Assembly: GCF_000380335.1 (NCBI RefSeq)
Contig: NC_021149.1
Coordinates: 3,462,501 to 3,526,500 of the forward strand
Direction: 5' to 3'
Length of the DNA: 64,000 nt
Source: Azotobacter vinelandii CA
Lineage (GTDB): Bacteria > Pseudomonadota > Gammaproteobacteria > Pseudomonadales > Pseudomonadaceae
Below, piece after piece: positions 57,060 to 64,000 of this stretch (positions within the stretch are counted from its first letter, which is position 1; every line of letters starts with the position of its first letter). The notes beneath the pieces were generated by a model, which was not told where the DNA came from, did no database searches, and saw nothing but the letters and a program-made list of their open reading frames with translations. A program made the position numbers and the translations under genes.

Positions 57060-59684
57060 CTACAGGGCCCGCTCGACGAACGGCCGGACCAGCGCCAGCG
57101 CCTCATCCAGCTTGCCCGCCTCGCTCCCCCCGCCCTGGGCCATATCCGGGCGACCGCCGCCCTTGCCGCCGACCACGGCCGCCGCCTGCTTCATCAGGTC
57201 GCCAGCCTTGAGCTTGCCGATCATGTCCTGGGTCACACCGGCGACCAGCACCACCTTGCCATCGAACTCGCCACCCAGCAGGATCACCGCGCTGCCCAGC
57301 TTGTTCTTCAACTGATCGACCAGCGCCAGCAGAGCCTTGCCGTCCAGTCCGTCGAGGCGGGCGGACAGCACCTTGACCCCCGCCACCTCGATAGCGGAGC
57401 CGGCCAGATCGTCGCCGGCGGCGCTGGCGGCCTTGGCCTTGAGCTGCTCCAGCTCCTTCTCCAACTGGCGATTGCGCTCCAGCAGGCCGGCCAGCTTGTC
57501 CAGCAGGTTATCGCGGCTCCCCTTGAGCAGTCCGGCCACTTCCTTGAGCTGCTCTTCGGCGGCGTTCAGGTAGTCCAGCGCTCCGGCGCCGGTCACCGCC
57601 TCGATCCGCCGCACACCGGCGGCCACACCGCCCTCGCCGACGATCTTGAACAAACCGATATCGCCAGTACGCCTGGCATGGATGCCACCGCACAGCTCGA
57701 TGGAGAAATCGCCCATGCTCAAGACGCGCACGTTGTCGCCGTACTTCTCGCCGAACAGGGCCATTGCCCCCTTCTTCTTCGCCGAGTCGATATCGATGAC
57801 TTCGGTTTCCACCGCCGTGTTCTTGCGGATCTCGGTATTGACCAGGGCTTCCAGGGCCTTGATCTGTTCCGTGGTCAACGCCTCGAAGTGGCTGAAGTCG
57901 AAGCGCAGGCGCTGGCTGTTGACCAACGAGCCCTTCTGCTGCACGTGCTCGCCGAGCACCCGACGCAGGGCGGCATGCAGCAGGTGGGTGGCCGAGTGAT
58001 TGAGTGCGGTGGCGCCACGCACCGAGCCATCGACCTGGGCCTCCAGGGCCTGACCGACGTGCAGTCCGCCTTTGGCGACCACGCCATGATGCAGGTGGGC
58101 GCCGCCGACCTTGGTGGTGTCGCGTACATCGAAGCGCACGCCGCTGGCGTCGCTCAGGTAGCCGCAGTCGCCGACCTGGCCGCCGGATTCGGCATAGAAC
58201 GGGGTGCGGTCGAGGACCACCACGCCCTCCTCGCCCTCGCCGAGCCGCTCGACGGTGGCACCGCCCTTGAACAGGGCGACCACCTGCCCCTGGCCGAAAG
58301 TTTCCTCGTAGCCGGTGAACAGCGTATCGGCATCGACCTTGACCAGGCTGTTGTAATCCAGGCCGAAGGCGCTGGCGGAGCGGGCGCGCTCGCGCTGGGC
58401 CTGCATCTCGCGCTCGAAACCTTCCTCGTCGATGGTCAGATCGCGTTCGCGGGCGATGTCGGCGGTCAGGTCGGCCGGAAAACCATAGGTGTCGTAGAGC
58501 TTGAACACCACATCGCCGGGAATGACTTTGGCCGCCAGTCCGGCCAGATCCTGCTCGAGAATCTTCAGGCCCTGCTCCAGGGTCTTGGCGAACTGCTCTT
58601 CCTCGTTCTTCAGCACGCGCTCGATCTGCGCCCGCTGCTGCCTCAGCTCCGGATAGGCATCGCCCATCTCGGCGGCCAGGGCGCCGACGATCTTGTGGAA
58701 GAAGGTGCCCCTGGCGCCCAGCTTGTTGCCATGGCGGCAGGCGCGGCGGATGATGCGGCGCAGCACGTAGCCGCGGCCCTCGTTGGACGGCGTCACGCCA
58801 TCGGCGATCAGGAAGCTGCAGGAACGGATGTGGTCGGCCACCACCTTGAGCGAGGGCGCGCCGTCGTTGGCGCAGCCGATGGCCTGGGCGGAAGCGGCCA
58901 GCAGGTTCTGGAACAGGTCGATCTCGTAGTTCGAGTGCACATGCTGCAGCACGGCGCTGATCCGCTCGAGGCCCATGCCGGTATCCACGGAGGGCGCCGG
59001 CAGCGGATGCAGCACACCGTCGGCGGTGCGGTTGAACTGCATGAACACGTTGTTCCAGATCTCGATGTAGCGGTCGCCGTCTTCCTCCGCGGAACCGGGC
59101 GGGCCGCCCCAGATTTCCGGGCCGTGGTCGTAGAAGATCTCGGTGCACGGACCGCAGGGACCGGTGTCGCCCATCGCCCAGAAGTTGTCCGAGGCGTAGG
59201 GGGCCCCCTTGTTGTCGCCGATACGCACCATGCGCTCGGCCGGCACGCCGACGGTCCGGGTCCAGATGTCGTAGGCTTCGTCGTCGCTGGCGTAGACCGT
59301 GACCCAGAGCTTCTCGGCGGGCAGCTTCAGCCACTTGGGCGAAGTCAGGAATTCCCAGGCGTAGGTGATGGCATCGCGCTTGAAATAATCGCCGAAGCTG
59401 AAATTGCCCAGCATTTCGAAGAAAGTGTGATGGCGGGCGGTGTAGCCGACATTTTCCAGATCGTTGTGCTTGCCGCCGGCACGCACGCATTTCTGGCTGG
59501 TGGTGGCACGGGTATAGGCGCGCTTTTCCAGGCCGAGGAAGCAGTCCTTGAACTGGTTCATACCGGCGTTGGTGAACAACAGGGTCGGATCGTTCGCCGG
59601 AATCAGCGAACTGGAGGCCACACGGGTGTGCCCCTTCTCTTCGAAGAAGCGGAGGAAGGCTTCACGGATTTCTGCGCTTTTCAT
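57060..59684 (-). CDS. alaS: Alanyl-tRNA synthetase
   Basis: 874 residues from the ATG at 59684 ([20 protein letters not shown]), the standard length. Class II core (to ~440), editing domain with zinc ligands ([11 protein letters not shown] near 565; [13 protein letters not shown] near 665), and a C-terminal C-Ala domain. Charges tRNA-Ala and clears Ser/Gly mischarging. Confidence 0.97.
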   Translation of the reverse strand: MKSAEIREAFLRFFEEKGHTRVASSSLIPANDPTLLFTNAGMNQFKDCFLGLEKRAYTRATTSQKCVRAGGKHNDLENVGYTARHHTFFEMLGNFSFGDYFKRDAITYAWEFLTSPKWLKLPAEKLWVTVYASDDEAYDIWTRTVGVPAERMVRIGDNKGAPYASDNFWAMGDTGPCGPCTEIFYDHGPEIWGGPPGSAEEDGDRYIEIWNNVFMQFNRTADGVLHPLPAPSVDTGMGLERISAVLQHVHSNYEIDLFQNLLAASAQAIGCANDGAPSLKVVADHIRSCSFLIADGVTPSNEGRGYVLRRIIRRACRHGNKLGARGTFFHKIVGALAAEMGDAYPELRQQRAQIERVLKNEEEQFAKTLEQGLKILEQDLAGLAAKVIPGDVVFKLYDTYGFPADLTADIARERDLTIDEEGFEREMQAQRERARSASAFGLDYNSLVKVDADTLFTGYEETFGQGQVVALFKGGATVERLGEGEEGVVVLDRTPFYAESGGQVGDCGYLSDASGVRFDVRDTTKVGGAHLHHGVVAKGGLHVGQALEAQVDGSVRGATALNHSATHLLHAALRRVLGEHVQQKGSLVNSQRLRFDFSHFEALTTEQIKALEALVNTEIRKNTAVETEVIDIDSAKKKGAMALFGEKYGDNVRVLSMGDFSIELCGGIHARRTGDIGLFKIVGEGGVAAGVRRIEAVTGAGALDYLNAAEEQLKEVAGLLKGSRDNLLDKLAGLLERNRQLEKELEQLKAKAASAAGDDLAGSAIEVAGVKVLSARLDGLDGKALLALVDQLKNKLGSAVILLGGEFDGKVVLVAGVTQDMIGKLKAGDLMKQAAAVVGGKGGGRPDMAQGGGSEAGKLDEALALVRPFVERAL

Positions 59685-60034
59685 AAATGAATGGGTCCAG
59701 GGAAAACTGCGGCCACGGCGAGATTGGCAAAGGGACGCATTATATCGGCCCCGTGCGACCGCGGTAGAGCTTTCTTCCGTCGCGGACTCCGGCGTCTTGC
59801 GCCGGGATAGGAGAAGGAACGGGACAAACCGCCGGGGATCGCGAGGAGCGTGCCCCGGCTGGCCATCGGAGCAAACCGGCCGACACCGGAAGCCGACACG
59901 CCACTCGTCTGGATCGGCGCGCCCGGACAACGGCGGCTGCGGATCAGCCCCTCAAGCGGTACGCACCGGGAACGCCGGCCGGGAGCCTTTGCAGCGCCCC
60001 GTGCCCGCTGGCGGGAACAGGTCCCGGAGTTCGC
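59685..60034. other. Leader and promoter region of alaS, no gene recognised
   Basis: 350 bases between the alaS start and the small upstream gene. No frame with family residues and no clear terminator or riboswitch fold was recognised. Confidence 0.5.
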
Positions 60035-60313
60035 TCAATGCTCGCATTCGGGACCATGCACATGGCCATCCTCATCGCTCCCGGCCGGCTCCATCTCCAG
60101 TTGCAGGCTGACCAGGTTGGTGGCCATCGGACGCAACAGCAGGTTGGCGTACTCGCTATCGCCCTCCTCCACATCCACACCGATCAGCAGTTGGCCATCG
60201 GCTTGCTGCACCCAGAGCTCACGGCCCTGCCAGATCACCGCGAAACGGGTGCAGACGGTTTCCAACTGGGTGCCGTCGGCGTTTTCGAGAACGAGTTGCA
60301 GGGCATCGGTCAT
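60035..60313 (-). CDS. Conserved small protein (PA0902-like)
   Basis: 92 residues, acidic, single domain. Reads TDALQLVLENADGTQLETV, FAVIWQGRELWVQQADGQLL, then a His-rich tail ending GHVHGPECEH that may bind metal. The corresponding gene lies just upstream of alaS in P. aeruginosa. Function unknown. Confidence 0.78.
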   Translation of the reverse strand: MTDALQLVLENADGTQLETVCTRFAVIWQGRELWVQQADGQLLIGVDVEEGDSEYANLLLRPMATNLVSLQLEMEPAGSDEDGHVHGPECEH

Positions 60314-60467
60314 GGTTCAGCTCCAGGGGTAGGCCGCTCCAGGCGGCAGGTTCGGTCGACTTGAAAAGGATGGACGACGCCGATCGCCGAGCGGCCCGGC
60401 TCTGTCGCGTGCCAGCGGGAATCGGGCAGGCCCTGCCCGTCCGTGCCCGGCGGGGCTCGCCGCCCGC
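60314..60467. other. Short spacer where aruD, aruB and aruE are missing
   Basis: 154 bases. In P. aeruginosa this position holds aruD, aruB and aruE between aruG and the PA0902 homologue. No recognisable remnant of those genes could be read here. Confidence 0.55.
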
Positions 60468-61505
60468 TCATCGCCCAGCCCCGTGCGGCCGGGCGACGAG
60501 CGGCACCGCACGCACCTGCGCACCGGCGCAGAGCTGCAGGCGCCTGGCCGTCAGCGGATCGACCACCAGGGTGCCGGCCGCCACGCGCGCCGGGGCTGCG
60601 GTGATACGGCAGTCCTGGCGCTGACGGTTGTGAACCAGATAGGGCTCGGCCTCCTCCCCCGGCGTGCCGATCGCCAGCACCAGGGTCTGGCTGTCGCGCA
60701 CGGCCCGGATCTTCGCCGTTTCGCACTCGACCACCGGGCCGGCGTCGAAGATGTCGACGTAGCCCTGATAGCTGAATCCTTCCGCCCGCAGCATCGCCAG
60801 CGCCGGCTCGCCATGCGGGTGCACGCGGCCGATCGCGGCGCGCGCCTCCTCGGAAAGAAAGCAGCTGTAGAGCGGAAACTTCGGCATCAACTGGGCGATG
60901 AAGGCACGGTTGCCGACACCGGTGAGATAGTCGGCCCGGCGGAACTCCATGCGGAAGAAATGCCGGCCGAGGCTTTCCCAGAATGGCGAACGGGCCCTGG
61001 CATCGGACACGCCGCGCAGTTCGGCGATCACCTTGTCGGCGAACAGCGAACGGAACTCGGCGAGAAACAGCAGACGCGATCTGGCCAGCAGGCGGCCATT
61101 CAGGCCGCCGCGATGATCGGCCTGGAGGAACAGCGAGCGGAGTTCGGAATTGCCGGTCAGGTCGTTGGCGAGGAACAGCGTGGGAATTTCCCGGTACAGA
61201 TCCAGCTCCCGCGAAGCGGTGACGGTCAGCCCGACCCGATAGTTGTACCAGGGCTCGCGCAACCCGACTGCCGCGGTCAGCCCGGAGATGCCGACGATCC
61301 GCTCCCGATCGGTTTCCAGCACGAAGAGGTAGTCGGCATCGGCCTTCTCGGCCTCGCCGCGGAAACTGCGCTCCGCCATGGCGACACGCTGCGCCAGGCG
61401 CTCCTCGTTGAACGGCAGCGACGTCAGGCCGGTGCCGACGCCGGCATTGCGGGCAAGGTCGACCAGGGCCGGCAGATCGGCACTGCGCACGGGACGAACG
61501 ATCAT
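60468..61505 (-). CDS. aruG: Arginine/ornithine N-succinyltransferase subunit beta
   Basis: 345 residues. AstA-family pattern: IVRPVRSADLPALVDLAR, FVLETDRERIVGISGLTAAVG, HRGGLNGRLLARSRLLF, FWESLGRHFF, IGRVHPHGEPALAMLRAEGF. The beta subunit of the heteromeric AruAI/AII enzyme that succinylates arginine, the first step of the AST pathway. The C-terminal ~15 residues (VARPHGAGR) are Arg-rich. Starts 34 bases after the aruF stop. Confidence 0.93.
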   Translation of the reverse strand: MIVRPVRSADLPALVDLARNAGVGTGLTSLPFNEERLAQRVAMAERSFRGEAEKADADYLFVLETDRERIVGISGLTAAVGLREPWYNYRVGLTVTASRELDLYREIPTLFLANDLTGNSELRSLFLQADHRGGLNGRLLARSRLLFLAEFRSLFADKVIAELRGVSDARARSPFWESLGRHFFRMEFRRADYLTGVGNRAFIAQLMPKFPLYSCFLSEEARAAIGRVHPHGEPALAMLRAEGFSYQGYVDIFDAGPVVECETAKIRAVRDSQTLVLAIGTPGEEAEPYLVHNRQRQDCRITAAPARVAAGTLVVDPLTARRLQLCAGAQVRAVPLVARPHGAGR

Positions 61506-61539
61506 GTTTCCTCCACGGGAGTCATGCTGCCACGTCCGT

Positions 61540-62556
61540 TCACAAGGCCACCAGACGCAGGCTGTCGCCCTCGCCGACGCCCAGCAGCGCGGCCGTCTCG
61601 GCGCTCAGCCGCAGCGGCTGACCGGGCGTCCAGTCCAGTTCGACCAGGCTGGCGCGGAAATCCTGCAGGCCGCCGTTGCCGAGCAGGTAGAGCCGCCCGG
61701 AGCGACTGCCGGCGCCGATGGTCGCCGGCGCCACGGCGCTCCGGGCGATCGAACGGACGCCGGAGGTACGCGCGTGCAGGATCGGCCCGCCGTCGAAGAT
61801 GTCGATGTAGTGCTCCGTCTCGAAGCCCTCGCGGGTCATGATGTCGAAGCTGATCTGCGCACGCGGATGGACCTGCCCCATGGCCTCCTGGGCGGCATCC
61901 GGCAGCAGCGGCACGTAGATCGGATAATGCGGCATCAGCTCGGCGAGGAAGGTACGGCTGCGCAGGCTGGACAGACGCTCGGCCGCCGCGTAGCGCATGT
62001 CGAAGAAGTGCCGTCCGACCGCGTCCCAGAACGGCGAGTCGCCCTGCTCGTCGCTCGGCCCGAGGATCTCCACCACCACGGCATCGGCGAAACGCTCGGG
62101 ATGGCTGGCCATGAACAGCAGGCGGCCGCGGGAGATAAGCTCGGCCCAGGGCGTGTGCACCAGCGCCGGCTCGACATGGAAACTGCTCAACAGGCTGTTG
62201 CCGGTCAGATCATGGCAGATCGACAGCACATGGATCTTGTTGTGGATCTTCAGCTCGCGTGAGGCATGCACGAACGTCTCGTTGCGAAAACTGTAGAAGG
62301 CCTCGGAATAGCCGGCCGAGGCGACGATCCCGGAACAGCCGAGCAGGCGTCCGCTGCCCGGCTCCTCGAGGACGAAGAAGTAACGCTCCTCGCCGTTGAA
62401 ACTGACCTCCGCGGCGAACGACGACTCGGAAACGGCGATCTTCTCGGCCAAGCGCTCGCGGTCGTCGGGCAACGAAGTGACGCCGACCGGACTGTCCGCG
62501 GCCAGACGCTGAACCTCGGCCAGATCGGCCATTTGCGCGGGGCGCATCACCAGCAT
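61540..62556 (-). CDS. aruF: Arginine/ornithine N-succinyltransferase subunit alpha
   Basis: 338 residues, paralogous to aruG: VMRPAQMADLAEVQRLAAD, FVLEEPGSGRLLGCSGIVA, FWDAVGRHFFDMRYA, MGQVHPRAQISFDIMTREGF. Pairs with AruG. Between aruC and aruG on the same strand, as in other pseudomonads. Confidence 0.93.
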   Translation of the reverse strand: MLVMRPAQMADLAEVQRLAADSPVGVTSLPDDRERLAEKIAVSESSFAAEVSFNGEERYFFVLEEPGSGRLLGCSGIVASAGYSEAFYSFRNETFVHASRELKIHNKIHVLSICHDLTGNSLLSSFHVEPALVHTPWAELISRGRLLFMASHPERFADAVVVEILGPSDEQGDSPFWDAVGRHFFDMRYAAAERLSSLRSRTFLAELMPHYPIYVPLLPDAAQEAMGQVHPRAQISFDIMTREGFETEHYIDIFDGGPILHARTSGVRSIARSAVAPATIGAGSRSGRLYLLGNGGLQDFRASLVELDWTPGQPLRLSAETAALLGVGEGDSLRLVAL

Positions 62557-62612
62557 GGGGCGTCACTCCTCGGGGGCGGGCCGGACCGGCTCCACCCCGC
62601 AGCCTTTGTCGA

Positions 62613-64000
<1,388 letters not shown>

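Overview
The window reads as chromosome of a GC-rich gammaproteobacterium of the Pseudomonadaceae, probably Azotobacter or a close Pseudomonas relative. The evidence is gene order. The run SDR-metZ-purF-cvpA-dedD-folC-accD-trpF-truA-fimV-usg-asd-leuB-leuD-leuC-lysR follows the Pseudomonas aeruginosa layout as I remember it. So do rhomboid/phosphoesterase/nadK/DUF1853, hptB-hsbR-hsbA, and aruC-aruF-aruG near alaS-lysC-rsmA. Azotobacter is suggested, not proven, by fleQ standing without fleSR and by amrZ lying beside mgtE. Almost everything is on the minus strand.

Layout. 1-3605: end of a MexE-like adaptor and a MexF-like RND pump. 3696-8237: cupin, NAD-dependent dehydrogenase, Tat-exported aldo/keto reductase, ABM monooxygenase and a LacI/GntR-type repressor with a palindrome in front of it. 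8717-14174: the most interesting region, a compact minus-strand operon that looks like an undescribed RiPP (ribosomally made, post-translationally modified peptide) pathway. It has two short acidic precursor peptides with nearly identical leaders and short, Cys-ending cores (SAGGSQC and SAGYYC). After them come a ComQ/polyprenyl-synthase-like enzyme, a styrene-monooxygenase-like flavoenzyme, a PqqD/RRE-like domain fused to an M50 membrane protease, and a class I methyltransferase. The four enzyme genes overlap or nearly touch. My working model is leader recognition by the RRE-like domain, prenylation of the core (C-terminal Cys or Tyr), oxidation of the prenyl group, methylation, and membrane-embedded leader removal.

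14779-22515: OprD-type porin, rhomboid protease, phosphoesterase, NAD kinase, DUF1853, then a decayed stretch. That stretch holds a pyridoxal-phosphate deaminase gene broken by one extra copy of a 7-bp repeat, an orphan ORF, and a degenerate carbon-nitrogen hydrolase. 22716-22999: tRNA-Asp and tRNA-Val with a clear promoter and terminator. 23128-41809: core metabolism (methionine, purine, folate, fatty-acid, tryptophan, lysine/threonine and leucine synthesis), TruA and FimV, ending with a LysR regulator divergent from leuC.

41857-49728: small heat-shock protein, an orphan DUF2474 membrane peptide, DusC, thioesterase, KDPG aldolase, the HptB/HsbR/HsbA switch, an unusual FleQ, and a glycosyltransferase. 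49911-55300: glutamylpolyamine-synthetase-like protein, AmrZ, MgtE, a DUF4124-type protein and four tRNAs (Arg-CCT, two Arg-ACG, Ser-GCT). 55362-63833: rsmA, lysC, alaS, a small conserved protein and aruG, aruF, aruC; the usual aruD, aruB and aruE are not here.
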